From the NCBI RefSeq assembly GCF_017599345.1, contig NZ_JAGFVL010000039.1, positions 105,480-169,479 of the forward strand: 64,000 nucleotides of DNA. The letters are read 5' to 3'. The notes beneath the pieces are model-generated. The model was given only the letters and a program-made list of their open reading frames with translations, was not told the origin of the DNA and searched no databases. The translations under genes and the position numbers were made by a program. Each line of letters starts with the position of its first letter. Within the stretch, counting starts at the first letter, position 1. This document shows, piece after piece, positions 17,786 to 27,049 of the stretch. This DNA comes from Gracilibacillus suaedae. Its GTDB lineage: Bacteria > Bacillota > Bacilli > Bacillales > Amphibacillaceae.

Positions 17786-18517
17786 TTAAATCGGTTTTCT
17801 CTGAAAATAAATATACCCACAAAGGAAAAAGATGAGAAAACTTCCGCCTACTACCGTTAATAATTGATCCCACGGAATGAAAAAAACATCGTCGGTACTT
17901 CCACCAACATACATCATCGAAAATGGTTGTGCCCATGGATAATACGGCCCGAACCGTTCTGAATTAACCGCTAAAATGGTCGGCAAAGTAAAAATAACAT
18001 TCACAGCAAACGGTGCGGCAAAACTCTTGAATAAAATAGATAGCCATAACTGCAATGCGACTAATGGCATTGTCGCTACCCAGCCACCTATGATACTCTT
18101 CCAAACAATTGTTAATGGAAATGGATCTGTAAAACCTTTGATCACCCCTACTGCATAAATCGCTCCTAAGTAGAGTATTTGAATAAACAAAACTAATAGA
18201 ACAAGTAGTAGATATTTTGTGAGAAAAACTTTTCCTCTTGTCACAGGCAAGGCTAATAATTGCTTCCAACCACCTTCTTGATGCTCATAACGACAGATAA
18301 CACTTGCTAATACACCACTTATTAAAGGTAAAAACAAGGTCGCATAGGTGAAATTCATCATAAACAAGGGTGAATACCACTGGTTCATTTGTTCTCCAAC
18401 ATCTATTAAATTGCCCGTTAATCCAATAAACAAGCCAATGAGTGGACCAACAAACAAAATCAAGATAATTTTCGATTTGCGTAATTTAAACCATTCTGAT
18501 TGTAAAATGGCTAACAT
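17786..18517 (-). CDS. ABC-2 type permease, lantibiotic-immunity/bacitracin-export-like (2)
   Basis: A 243-aa, six-helix membrane protein of the ABC2_membrane_4 group (MutG/EpiG/BcrB-like). Typical text is MLAILQSEWFKLRKSKIILI at the start and EHQEGGWKQLLALPVTRGKV. Its ATG directly follows the stop of the first permease, so the two are translationally coupled. It probably forms a heterodimeric channel with that permease and the upstream ATPase. The exported or flipped substrate is unknown. Confidence 0.85.
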   Translation of the reverse strand: MLAILQSEWFKLRKSKIILILFVGPLIGLFIGLTGNLIDVGEQMNQWYSPLFMMNFTYATLFLPLISGVLASVICRYEHQEGGWKQLLALPVTRGKVFLTKYLLLVLLVLFIQILYLGAIYAVGVIKGFTDPFPLTIVWKSIIGGWVATMPLVALQLWLSILFKSFAAPFAVNVIFTLPTILAVNSERFGPYYPWAQPFSMMYVGGSTDDVFFIPWDQLLTVVGGSFLIFFLCGYIYFQRKPI

Positions 18518-19228
18518 TTATCTCACATCCCTTCTTTTAAAATCAAACATACCAATAATATATAACATGCTTCCAACACCTAATCCTAACCATACATTGA
18601 TAGTCGGATCATCCCATTCGTTCATTAATGATGGCCATTTCCAAATCATCCAGTCTGGTAAAGTGAAAGCGGAATAAGCAAAAATTACACCGACTACACC
18701 TACCGTAATGGAAATTCCTTGATTTTTGCTGACAGTAGCAACCCATAACTGTAATGCTAGTACTGGCAACGCTGCAAAAAAAGGGAAGAAACTATATTGG
18801 AATACTTCAAGAAATGGAATCTCCTGATTAAAGTCTAAGAATAATCCAAATCCCAATGTGAAGACCATCAGTAAACAAGATGAAAGAAAGAACATAATCG
18901 AAAGAACTGTAAATTTAGACAAATAAACAGACATTTTGGAGATCGGTAATGCCACTAGCTGTTTCCAAGCATTTGTTTCATTTTCAATACTTGCTATAAA
19001 AGACGTGAGTATTGCAATCCCTAATACAATGGCAAGTGGCGTAAAGGCACTAATATTTTTCAGGTAATATCCCCAATAATCACTATTTTGTTGAAGTAAA
19101 TACTCTTTCCTAACACCATAGTTGACCATCTGTAAAGCAATCACACCGACAGGACCCAATATTGTTAAAAACCACATACCTTTTCGCTTCATTTTCAACA
19201 TATCTACCTTTAACAACCGCATCATCAT
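18518..19228 (-). CDS. ABC-2 type permease, lantibiotic-immunity/bacitracin-export-like (1)
   Basis: A 236-aa, six-helix permease related to its neighbour, sharing ENETNAWKQLVALPISKMSV with that gene's EHQEGGWKQLLALP. The open frame extends back to 19426, but that part is antisense overlap with the ATPase. The start is placed at the ATG at 19228, which overlaps the ATPase TGA by 4 nt and has GGAG 8 nt upstream. An ATG at 19222 is nearly as good. Two homologous permeases and one ATPase are the usual make-up of lantibiotic self-protection (LanFEG) and BcrAB-type systems. Confidence 0.85.
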   Translation of the reverse strand: MMMRLLKVDMLKMKRKGMWFLTILGPVGVIALQMVNYGVRKEYLLQQNSDYWGYYLKNISAFTPLAIVLGIAILTSFIASIENETNAWKQLVALPISKMSVYLSKFTVLSIMFFLSSCLLMVFTLGFGLFLDFNQEIPFLEVFQYSFFPFFAALPVLALQLWVATVSKNQGISITVGVVGVIFAYSAFTLPDWMIWKWPSLMNEWDDPTINVWLGLGVGSMLYIIGMFDFKRRDVR

Positions 19229-20136
19229 CCAGCAAGCTCCTCCTTCGTCATTTGTAGGAAGATATCTTCTAACGACTTTTTGTCCTCTTCCACACGATAT
19301 ATGGAAATGCCTTGTTGCACGAGCAATTGAACTGCTTCTGCTACATGCTGATCGGTTTGATCTGATAAAAGGATATGTCCATCCTCCAACTCTGCTTTCA
19401 TTCCACTTGCTAATAACGTACGCCATGCATGCTCATGCTGACTTACTTTCAATTTAATATACTGTCGCGCGAACATACGCATTTCCTCGATGGAATCTTG
19501 AAAGATCATCTTTCCTTTTGTAATAATCCCTACCGTTGTAGCAATTTGATCGATTTCCGACAAAAGGTGACTAGAAATTAATATAGTCATGCCATATTTC
19601 TCTGGTAAACTTTTAATTAATTCTCGAATTTCAATGATTCCTGAAGGGTCTAACCCGTTTGTTGGTTCATCTAAAATCAACAGTTCTGGTTTATTTAACA
19701 AGGCAGTTGCAATACCTAACCGTTGCTTCATACCTAATGAAAAACCCTTTACTTTCTTATTTGCCGCATCCTGCAAACGAACAGTTTTTAGAACTTCATC
19801 AATTCTCGTTTTCGGAACGCCAACTATTTTCCTAATAGCTTCTAAGTTTTCTTTCGCAGTTAAATGAGGATAATAGGAAGGATTCTCCACTAATGATCCT
19901 ACTTTTTTTAAAATATTGATTCGCTCGCTCTTCAAGTCTTTTCCGAATATTGCAACCTTACCCGAAGTCGGTTTCATTAACCCTAGCAACATTCGTATCG
20001 TTGTTGATTTACCTGCTCCATTCGGTCCAAGAAAACCGTATATCTCTCCTTTAGCGATTCGAATATCAACACCATTAACCGCAAGTTCTTTACCAAATTT
20101 CTTTGATAGATTTTTTGTTTGAATAATATATTCCAT
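19225..20136 (-). CDS. ABC transporter ATP-binding protein, BcrA/lantibiotic-immunity type
   Basis: A 303-aa ATPase. Walker A is GPNGAGKSTT, the signature region is FSLGMKQRLGIA and Walker B is LLILDEPTNGLDP, followed by a C-terminal domain of about 90 residues typical of BcrA/LanF. The start at 20136 has GAGGTG 6 nt upstream; a GTG at 20145 lies inside that site. It couples by an ATGA overlap to the first permease. It follows the two-component genes across a terminator, so it may have its own promoter at 20140-20220 controlled by that system. Confidence 0.9.
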   Translation of the reverse strand: MEYIIQTKNLSKKFGKELAVNGVDIRIAKGEIYGFLGPNGAGKSTTIRMLLGLMKPTSGKVAIFGKDLKSERINILKKVGSLVENPSYYPHLTAKENLEAIRKIVGVPKTRIDEVLKTVRLQDAANKKVKGFSLGMKQRLGIATALLNKPELLILDEPTNGLDPSGIIEIRELIKSLPEKYGMTILISSHLLSEIDQIATTVGIITKGKMIFQDSIEEMRMFARQYIKLKVSQHEHAWRTLLASGMKAELEDGHILLSDQTDQHVAEAVQLLVQQGISIYRVEEDKKSLEDIFLQMTKEELAG

Positions 20137-20218
20137 TCTGATCACCTCACCAACTATCTTAACGAATGAAGGTTAAAGGGAAGTATAGGTAAAGTTTAAA
20201 TTTTGTTTAAATTGGACA

Positions 20219-20257
20219 GAAAAAGAGATGACCCCTTTCATTTAGAGATCACCTCTT
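20219..20257 (-). terminator. Terminator after the histidine kinase
   Basis: On the minus strand AGAGGTGA and TCATCTCT form an 8-bp stem followed by TTTTT. It lies just after the kinase stop at 20264. Confidence 0.75.
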
Positions 20258-20263
20258 AAACAT

Positions 20264-21634
20264 TTATTGTTTATCCTGTATGTTTTTCTTAATTTTGATT
20301 GTCGTACCATCATTACTAGACTGAATCTCCCAATCTAGTTGCATCCCTTTGATCATCATATCAACAATTGATAAACCTATACCTGCTCCTTTTTGATTAG
20401 AGCTGTCTTTCATTCCACTGCCTCGATCTCTTACAACAATTGCATCATAGCTATTCCTCGATTCTATTTTCAATTCTACGTATCGTCCATTTTTTGCATG
20501 ACGTAATACATTTTGTAATAGATTATCTAATACCCGTCCTAACCATACGGGATCGACATGCCACACATTTTCACGTAAAGGCTCTAGTTCCACATTTATT
20601 TCGAAGCCTTCTTTTTCAAACACTGGATACCAAGTCGCTATTCTCTCTCGGGAAAAGCGAACGATATCCACCTCTTGTATATCCAATTTATATTTACTAG
20701 CCATCAGCAATGTATAAGACATCAAATTCTCGATTAACTTATCAATATCTTCAACAGATGATTGTAAGGCATGTATCGCTTGTTTTGCATCATTTGACAC
20801 ATCCTGTTTCGCAATTTTATATGTCTGTGCATTTATTTTAGTAAGGGGAGTTCTTAAATCATGGGATAAATTAGCAATAAGTTCGCGTCTTAATTGCTCC
20901 TCCTCTTGTTCACGCTTCTTACTCTCTCTTAATTCGTGCACCATTTGATTAAAAGTTTGTTCTAATTGACCTATTTCATCTCGTTTCTTTACATCGATTT
21001 GAATCGGTAATTCATCAACATCGCGGATCTCCATCGCTTCTTGTAATTGTAATAAGCGTTTGCGAATCCCTCGGAAGAATAGAAAAGAAATAAAGATAAA
21101 AAAGACTACTAAAAAAAGAGTTCCCACAAATAACCAACTAGCATAATTATCAAATGCGATTTGGGTTGATGTTTGAAAAACGTCTCGATTAATTTCAAAC
21201 ACAACAAAGCCGTCTGTATCCTCTTCACCAACAAAAGCAATCACAGTAAAAGGATTTTCCCCATATCGATCTTTTATAAATCTTGCAGTAAAAGAAGATG
21301 TCCATTCAGTTGGTAGATCATCTCTCTTTTCAGTTGCATCACGTAATATTCCACTTTGATCAACCCAAAACATCGATGCATCAGGGTATTGATTCTTCCA
21401 CTTATCAAAATTCCTTGAAATGTCCTCTTCTGTTTCTAAGCTGTTCGCATCTTTGTGCCAATCTTCCTCAATTTGTTCATAATCCATTTCATCTGATGTA
21501 TAGTCGGTTTCGAAATTATCAGACACTCCCGTTAATAATATAGCAATCATTACATAAGCGATTTGAACAATGGAAAGTGCCAAAACAATAATAAGCATAT
21601 ATTTAGCCAATAAAGATCGAAAGAAGTTTTTCAT
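20264..21634 (-). CDS. Two-helix membrane sensor histidine kinase
   Basis: A 456-aa classical kinase. Helix 1 is about residues 13-35, an extracytoplasmic sensing domain of about 130 residues follows, and helix 2 is about 164-187. Then come HAMP (QEAMEIRDVDELPIQIDVKK), HisKA with the phospho-accepting His in NLSHDLRTPLTKI, and HATPase with DNLLQNVLRHAK, RDRGSGM and GAGIGLSIV. The start overlaps the response-regulator stop by 4 nt. The extracytoplasmic loop is acidic (YTSDEMDYEQIEEDW), a feature found in cation- or peptide-sensing kinases. The neighbouring ABC genes suggest it senses an envelope-active compound; that is inferred. Confidence 0.9.
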   Translation of the reverse strand: MKNFFRSLLAKYMLIIVLALSIVQIAYVMIAILLTGVSDNFETDYTSDEMDYEQIEEDWHKDANSLETEEDISRNFDKWKNQYPDASMFWVDQSGILRDATEKRDDLPTEWTSSFTARFIKDRYGENPFTVIAFVGEEDTDGFVVFEINRDVFQTSTQIAFDNYASWLFVGTLFLVVFFIFISFLFFRGIRKRLLQLQEAMEIRDVDELPIQIDVKKRDEIGQLEQTFNQMVHELRESKKREQEEEQLRRELIANLSHDLRTPLTKINAQTYKIAKQDVSNDAKQAIHALQSSVEDIDKLIENLMSYTLLMASKYKLDIQEVDIVRFSRERIATWYPVFEKEGFEINVELEPLRENVWHVDPVWLGRVLDNLLQNVLRHAKNGRYVELKIESRNSYDAIVVRDRGSGMKDSSNQKGAGIGLSIVDMMIKGMQLDWEIQSSNDGTTIKIKKNIQDKQ

Positions 21635-22299
21635 GCTCTCACCCGATAGCCAATACCACGAATCGTTTCGATAATAGTCGGTTTTGCAGGATTAACTTCT
21701 AGTTTCTCACGTAAATAGCGAATATGAACCATTAATGTTTTATCTCCTTCAATATAAGCCTCTCCCCATATACCTTCATATAGTTGTTCTTTTGTTAAAA
21801 TTTGATTAGCATGTTGAAGAAAATATTGAAACAAATAAAATTGCTTTCCTGTTAATTGAATCTCCTCATTCTTATGCTTATCCATAATCCTCATCTCTTT
21901 CGGATAAACCTCTAAATGCTGTATGTGTAATACTTTGTGGTTTTTTTGAAACCTACGAAGCATTACTTCGATACGTGCAACCAATTCTTCAGGATGGAAT
22001 GGTTTCGTTACATAATCATCAGCAAAACTCAACCCTTCCAGTTTATCTTCAACCGCTGTTCGTGCAGACAGCATAATAACGGGTAGATCTGCATTTTCTC
22101 GTTTTATTCGTTTTCCAATCGAAAACCCATCTAAACCTGGTAACATAATATCTAAAATCGCGATGTCCACCGTCGACAAATATTGATTCAATTGATCACC
22201 GGAAGTAAGCCATACTACTTCATATCCTTTCTCTCGTAAAACATCTGAAACCCAGCTGCCTATTTCTGACTCATCTTCTATGTATAAGACTCGGAACAT
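21631..22299 (-). CDS. OmpR-family response regulator
   Basis: A 222-aa regulator with a receiver domain (IEDESEIGS, phospho-accepting Asp in VAILDIMLPGLDG, Lys in YVTKPFHPEEL) and a winged-helix DNA-binding domain (QLTGKQFYLFQYFLQH, ETIRGIGYRVRA). It is the first gene of the pair and is coupled to the kinase. Its likely targets are its own promoter and the ABC/esterase genes downstream. Confidence 0.93.
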   Translation of the reverse strand: MFRVLYIEDESEIGSWVSDVLREKGYEVVWLTSGDQLNQYLSTVDIAILDIMLPGLDGFSIGKRIKRENADLPVIMLSARTAVEDKLEGLSFADDYVTKPFHPEELVARIEVMLRRFQKNHKVLHIQHLEVYPKEMRIMDKHKNEEIQLTGKQFYLFQYFLQHANQILTKEQLYEGIWGEAYIEGDKTLMVHIRYLREKLEVNPAKPTIIETIRGIGYRVRA

Positions 22300-22511
22300 T
22301 GTTCTCCCCCTTCCTATTTTACTTTAACATATTTTAGAAATTAAATAGGAGAGAATTATGAACCTCTCATCACGAAAGTAACGAGTTTTCTGGCAAACAT
22401 TCATAAAATTTGGTTACAAGTAAAAGATTAGAATCTTTAATTTCCTAACTTTCCTATATAGTTTTTATGGTTAAAATAATTTGAAATATTTGGTACTATC
22501 AAGATGCAACA

Positions 22512-22527
22512 TAGAAAACGCTTACAA
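22512..22527 (+). promoter_or_regulatory. cre (CcpA) site before the xylanase
   Basis: TAGAAAACGCTTACAA matches the cre consensus WTGNAANCGNWWNCAW with one mismatch. It lies 16 nt before the xylanase start codon, where bound CcpA would block expression when preferred sugars are present. Confidence 0.75.
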
Positions 22528-22543
22528 AAAAAGGAGGAATTCG

Positions 22544-23629
22544 ATGAAACGAAAGAGTATGAAGCTTCTTTTCGTAATGTTGGTTGGTTTTGCACTTACC
22601 ATTCCTGCAGTAAATGTAAATGCGGCGGTCACTAGCAATGAAACTGGCACCCATGACGGCTACGATTATGAATTCTGGAAAGATAGTGGCGGATCTGGAA
22701 GTATGACACTCAATAGTGGTGGTACATTCAGTGCCGAGTGGAATAATGTCAACAATATTTTATTCCGCAAAGGCAAGAAATTCGATGAAACACAGACACA
22801 CCAGGAAATTGGAAATATTTCGATAAACTATGGAGCCGACTATCAGCCAAACGGCAATTCATATTTAACAGTCTATGGGTGGACAGTTGACCCGCTCGTC
22901 GAATATTACATTGTCGATAGCTGGGGCGACTGGCGTCCACCAGGAGGTACGGCCAAAGGCACCATTACCGTTGACGGTGGCACCTATGACATCTATGAAA
23001 CTACTCGAACTAACCAGCCTTCGATTATAGGGACGGCAACATTCCAGCAATATTGGAGTGTTAGGAGATCGAAACGTACGAGCGGAACAATATCTGTTAG
23101 CGAACACTTTAAAGCATGGGAAAACTTAGGAATGGAAATGGGGAACATGTATGAAGTTGCACTGACGGTAGAAGGCTATCAAAGTAGTGGTTATGCTGAT
23201 GTGTATAGTAATACACTGACTATCGGTGGAAACTCTGGTGACGATGGAGGATCCGGCGGTGATGGCAGCCCTACAAGAATGGAAGCGGAAGATATGACGA
23301 AAAGCGGTCAGTATACCGGCAATATTAGTTCACCATTCAACGGAGTTGCTTTATATGCCAACAATGATTCGGTTAAATATACACAGTATTTTGCCAACGG
23401 AAACCATAGTTTCTCACTCCGTGGTGCTTCCAATAATTCGAACATGGCTAGAGTCGATTTAAAAATAGGCGGGGAGACAAAGGGTACGTTCTACTTTGGT
23501 GGAAGCAACCCAGCTGTCTATACAATAGATAATGTCAGCCATGGAACTGGAAATCAAGAGATTGAGCTCGTTGTAACATCTGATGACGATACGTGGGATA
23601 CTTATATTGATTATTTAGAGATACACTAA
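22544..23629 (+). CDS. xynA: Secreted endo-1,4-beta-xylanase, GH11 + CBM36
   Basis: A 361-aa secreted xylan-cleaving enzyme. A signal peptide spans about residues 1-27 (cut near VNA/AVT). The GH11 jelly-roll is at about 30-218, with the nucleophile E110 in [12 protein letters not shown] and the acid/base E200 in [28 protein letters not shown] and the [16 protein letters not shown] thumb are diagnostic. A Gly/Asp/Ser linker at about 219-232 leads to a CBM36-like calcium-dependent xylan-binding module at 235-361, ending [10 protein letters not shown]. The start is the ATG at 22544 with AAAGGAGG 6 nt upstream; earlier in-frame codons lack this. It stands alone, with a cre site and a strong terminator. 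Confidence 0.95.
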   Translation: MKRKSMKLLFVMLVGFALTIPAVNVNAAVTSNETGTHDGYDYEFWKDSGGSGSMTLNSGGTFSAEWNNVNNILFRKGKKFDETQTHQEIGNISINYGADYQPNGNSYLTVYGWTVDPLVEYYIVDSWGDWRPPGGTAKGTITVDGGTYDIYETTRTNQPSIIGTATFQQYWSVRRSKRTSGTISVSEHFKAWENLGMEMGNMYEVALTVEGYQSSGYADVYSNTLTIGGNSGDDGGSGGDGSPTRMEAEDMTKSGQYTGNISSPFNGVALYANNDSVKYTQYFANGNHSFSLRGASNNSNMARVDLKIGGETKGTFYFGGSNPAVYTIDNVSHGTGNQEIELVVTSDDDTWDTYIDYLEIH

Positions 23630-23682
23630 AACCACTAGGCGACAAACAAAGGTTAGATTAAAATCTGATCTTTTTGCTTATC

Positions 23683-23718
23683 AAATCCCGGCAGGAAAGT
23701 TTCCGCCGGGATTTTTTT
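23683..23718 (+). terminator. Terminator of the xylanase gene
   Basis: AAATCCCGGC (23683-23692) pairs with GCCGGGATTT (23705-23714), extended by GGAAA/TTTCC in the loop, and runs into TTTTTTT. Confidence 0.93.
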
Positions 23719-23719
23719 C

Positions 23720-23925
23720 AACTAAGCAAGTATTAATAATTTTTCTATTAAAAGACCCAAAAAGAAAGATTTCAACAATTAAAGTGAGACTACCATCTAG
23801 ACGGTAAGCTGCGTGACGACTAATACGACAAGAGTTTATGTTAATACTCTCCTTTTTTTCGTGATATATATCGTAAGTTTAATTGTCTAATTTTAAAAAC
23901 TTATGCTTTTCTCTAAAAATATATA
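23720..23925. other. Intergenic region with partial repeat and hairpin
   Basis: AAAGTGAGACTACCATCT at 23781-23798 resembles the first 16 bases of the palindromic repeat at 37203, but the rest diverges. GAGT/ACTC with TTTTTTT at 23831-23859 may terminate transcription. No gene is seen. Confidence 0.35.
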
Positions 23926-24858
23926 TTAAGATTTAGTTTGTAGTTCTAAATCCCAACGTTCTTCTATTAATTGTCTTCCCCACATAAATACTTCTGCTTT
24001 TTCTTCCGTTATTTCAAATCCCATTTTTTTATACAGTGGTCTAGCAGTTTCCATATCACTAACTGTCCAAAGAAAAATGCGTTCATAATTAGAGTGTTTA
24101 CAGTATTGAATTAAAGACTTAATTAGTTGCGTACCCAATCCCTTGTTCTGAAATGATGGATTGACAAAAAACCACCTTAACTGCCCTACCTTTTCAGCGG
24201 CATTTACCAATCCAATACTACCCGCAAACTGACCATTACTTTCAGCTATCCAAATCCTCTCGATTTCAGCCTCAAATGTTTCATGGAGATATGCTAAAAA
24301 ACTTTCATCCCATTTATGTACTCGGTTATAAAATTCCCATTGCTGCTCAATCATGTTCTTTAAATCCTCCGAAGTATAATAACTTCTAACAGAAATGGAT
24401 TCCTCTGTTCGTTTTAAAGAGCTAAAAAGAATGTCTTGTATTGTATTCATTGAAGCGACAAGTTTTTGTTGCTGTTCTTGACCTAAGTTCTCCATAATAT
24501 TATCTACTTGCTGGTTAGCCTTCTTCTCTAGTTCTTTGTAAATTTTTTCTCCGTGGCTGGTGACAAACAAATAATGATTACGTGCATCTTCTTTACTTTT
24601 TTGCTTGTAAATCATTTTTTCTTTTTCGAATTTTTTGATAATTCTACTTACATATCCACCATCTAAATTTAAGTTTTGCTGAATGTCTTTAGCCATACAA
24701 CCGGAGGTATTATAAATTTCAAAAAGAATCCGAGTTTCTGTTAGAGAAAAAGGACTGTCGTAAATATGTTCATTTAAAAATCCAAGAACATCTGTATAGA
24801 ACCTGTTAAATTTACGGAATGCAAGTCTACAATCATTTTCAACGTTTATCAAATTCAC
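23926..24858 (-). CDS. MarR-type HTH and GNAT acetyltransferase fusion protein
   Basis: A 310-aa two-domain protein. Residues about 1-145 form a MarR-like winged helix ([35 protein letters not shown]). Residues 155-305 form a GNAT acyl-CoA transferase, with the acetyl-CoA loop in [15 protein letters not shown] and the closing [12 protein letters not shown]. Such fusions occur in many bacteria and are thought to couple acetylation to gene control; substrates are unknown. The start is probably GTG at 24858 or TTG at 24852, since AGAGGTG sits just before them. It is flanked by non-coding DNA on both sides. Confidence 0.87.
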   Translation of the reverse strand: MNLINVENDCRLAFRKFNRFYTDVLGFLNEHIYDSPFSLTETRILFEIYNTSGCMAKDIQQNLNLDGGYVSRIIKKFEKEKMIYKQKSKEDARNHYLFVTSHGEKIYKELEKKANQQVDNIMENLGQEQQQKLVASMNTIQDILFSSLKRTEESISVRSYYTSEDLKNMIEQQWEFYNRVHKWDESFLAYLHETFEAEIERIWIAESNGQFAGSIGLVNAAEKVGQLRWFFVNPSFQNKGLGTQLIKSLIQYCKHSNYERIFLWTVSDMETARPLYKKMGFEITEEKAEVFMWGRQLIEERWDLELQTKS

Positions 24859-25063
24859 ACACCTCTTTAATATCCCAATTTTCCTATATGTTATTGATTA
24901 TTTATTCTACAACCAAATACTTGCCTAAGTCAACTATTTAATTTTGGTATATTTCTAAAAATTTTAAAAACTAAAATGAATATAATTTTAAACCATGTTA
25001 CATTCACTTTGTACCAAATATGAAGAATAAGGAAAAGAAAGGACGAATGAATTTATGAAACCT

Positions 25064-25158
25064 GGATTGCCAATCTTTTTGTATATATGTACTGCTATAA
25101 ATTTATTTTCTAATATAACTAAGCAAACTCAGCCAGATGCTCATAAAATTAGATATGG
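25064..25158 (-). pseudogene. Remnant of serine-hydrolase (beta-lactamase-family) gene
   Basis: This stretch is about 80 percent identical to 33120-33215, which encodes part of the C-terminus of a beta-lactamase-family serine hydrolase (reading through GASGCACLVIPEYKAVAV). Here the frame is broken and only about 95 nt remain. The rest of the 397-nt gap at 24859-25255 holds no gene that I can support. Confidence 0.65.
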
Positions 25159-25255
25159 TTATTCAATTTCATGTTATTTTTTTTAATCCTTCACTCTCCA
25201 AACTCCCCCTTCTGTAATATGGAAAAACATAAATCAGACTTTATCACCTGCTCTA

Positions 25256-25762
25256 TCAACCATTAATTTTAAATAGTTCCTGCCATATGTCTAGTTTTTC
25301 TTCAAACGTTTTATTATAACGACCAGGGATTGGGCTTGTTGAAGGTAATTTAGTCACTTTAATCTGCTCTTTCAAATCGGAAAAGTATTTACAAAACACT
25401 TGATAGGATTTCGTACCATTACAACCGATTCTTTGGATATTAGGGTATGTATCTAGCAATTCTTTTATTGGATTGGGTTGCGATTCTGTTATTTTTGAAT
25501 CCAAACTACCTTCTCGATAGCAGGAGCCAATAGTATCCCACAGAGCGATTTGTTTATTACGCAAAAATTCAATTCTTTCTTCATAGTCATTAATCCACCC
25601 TTGCTCATAAATTTTAAATAATATCGGCCAGAAATGATTTCGTGAATTGCCATAATACTGCCGTTTCATCAAGGACTGCTTCCCAGGAATAGAGCCAAGA
25701 ATAAGAATATGTGATCGTTGATCAACAATTGGATCTAAAGAATATATTTTCTCATTGGCCAT
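25256..25762 (-). CDS. DNA-deoxyinosine (hypoxanthine) glycosylase, UDG superfamily family 6
   Basis: A 168-aa base-excision-repair enzyme of the uracil-DNA glycosylase superfamily. ILGSIPGKQSLMKRQYYGNS carries the GS(I/M)PG active-site motif of family 6 (hypoxanthine-DNA glycosylase), followed by NHFWPILFKI; RIGCNGTKSYQVF and LPSTSPIPGRY are the later motifs. The ATG at 25762 is chosen because AAGGTGG lies 6 nt upstream; an earlier ATG at 25789 lacks one. It would remove deaminated adenine from DNA. It appears monocistronic. Confidence 0.88.
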   Translation of the reverse strand: MANEKIYSLDPIVDQRSHILILGSIPGKQSLMKRQYYGNSRNHFWPILFKIYEQGWINDYEERIEFLRNKQIALWDTIGSCYREGSLDSKITESQPNPIKELLDTYPNIQRIGCNGTKSYQVFCKYFSDLKEQIKVTKLPSTSPIPGRYNKTFEEKLDIWQELFKING

Positions 25763-26201
25763 AGTATCCCACCTTCTCTTAAAATTCACACTCTATATGT
25801 ATATTTTTACGCCAACAATAAGCGCTAAGTTACAATAAACTTCTACCATATTTAACAAGTCTTATGATATCATTACCATAAAAAGACCCTATAGACAACG
25901 AAAAGCCAAAGGGTCATGTTCAATCATTTAAATTTTAAAAATCCGTTTAATAACCACGGGACATCATTTCTTGTTTGCGTTTCTCCAAAGTGGAGCCGGA
26001 TTCTTTCCGATGCCATTCTGCGTAATATTCTTGGAACGATCAGAAAGCCTGCAATCGTCCAAATACCTAACACTCTTCGGGTGGACAAATAACCATGCCG
26101 TCTGCTTTATCTAACAACAACCTAAAAGATTGGACTTCTTCAGGATGAGCCTCCTCCTCTAAGCTTAATCTATGCTCCTTCTACAGTTAATCTTCTTACC
26201 T
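25763..26201. other. Intergenic region with gene remnant and terminator-like hairpin
   Basis: On the minus strand at about 25950-26040 one frame ends EYYAEWHRKESGSTLEKRKQ-EMMSRGY-stop and looks like the C-terminus of a lost gene, interrupted by stops upstream. I cannot name it. At 25881-25915 a GACCCT/AGGGTC stem followed on the minus strand by TTTTT could end transcription of the sugar ABC operon. Confidence 0.4.
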
Positions 26202-27047
26202 TTATCCCTTGACACCACCAGCAGTAATTCCTTCGACTAAATATTTTTGAAAGAATAAAAAGACTAGTAACTGCGGAATAATCGATGCCACAGACATCGC
26301 AAACATTGGTCCCCAAGCAGATAAAGATGAAGGATCAGAAAACATCTGCAAACCTAACGCAACAGTATATAGCTTCGTATCATTCAAATAAACTAGAGGT
26401 GTCATAAAATCATCCCAAGTCCAGTAGAAAGAAAAGATCGCAACCGTCGCTAAAGCAGGCATCGTTAGAGGTAAGATCACACGCCAAAATATCCCGAATG
26501 TACTACAACCATCCATATATGCCGCTTCATCCAATTCACGAGGGATACCACGGATAAACTGAACCATTAAAAAGATAAAAAATGGAATCCCACCAATAAA
26601 TGCCGGCACAATTAACGGTAAATAAGTATTTACCCAACCAAGTTTATGAAATAAAATATATTGAGGGATTAACGTTACTTGTTGAGGTAACATTAACGTA
26701 ATAATCATACATACAAATAATGGCATTCGAAATCGGAAGTTCACTCTTGCAAATCCAAAAGCAACTAGTGTCGATGAGAATAAAGTCCCGATCACAACCA
26801 TTGTAGTTACAAATGTCGAATTAATAAAAAATGTGGCAAAGCTAAGATCACCGAACCCTTCCCACCCTTTTAAAAAATTGCCCCATCTAATTTCTGAAGG
26901 AATTAAGGATGCTGCATTGCGAAATATCTCATTTTCAGGTTTTAAAGAACTCGCAATTGTCCACAGTATTGGATAAATCATAAACAGGCCTAATATCCAA
27001 ATTGATCCGTGATAAATAAGTGTTTTGAGATTTTTTTGTCTTTTCAT
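26202..27047 (-). CDS. Carbohydrate ABC permease (MalG-type, CUT1)
   Basis: A 281-aa, six-helix inner membrane permease of the CUT1 oligosaccharide importer family. The EAA loop that contacts the ATPase is visible as ELDEAAYMDGCSTFGIFWRVILPL. It starts 2 nt after its partner's stop codon, with the ribosome site GGAGG inside the partner gene, so the two are coupled. No ATPase is encoded here; as in many Bacillaceae a shared MsmX-type ATPase is presumed. Confidence 0.93.
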   Translation of the reverse strand: MKRQKNLKTLIYHGSIWILGLFMIYPILWTIASSLKPENEIFRNAASLIPSEIRWGNFLKGWEGFGDLSFATFFINSTFVTTMVVIGTLFSSTLVAFGFARVNFRFRMPLFVCMIITLMLPQQVTLIPQYILFHKLGWVNTYLPLIVPAFIGGIPFFIFLMVQFIRGIPRELDEAAYMDGCSTFGIFWRVILPLTMPALATVAIFSFYWTWDDFMTPLVYLNDTKLYTVALGLQMFSDPSSLSAWGPMFAMSVASIIPQLLVFLFFQKYLVEGITAGGVKG

Positions 27048-27049
27048 CC

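Noticed and set aside
19229..19426. N-terminal extension of the first BcrB-like permease
   Set aside because: The extension is antisense-free overlap with the ATPase coding sequence in another frame and has no hydrophobic or family character; the coupled ATG at 19228 is the better start.
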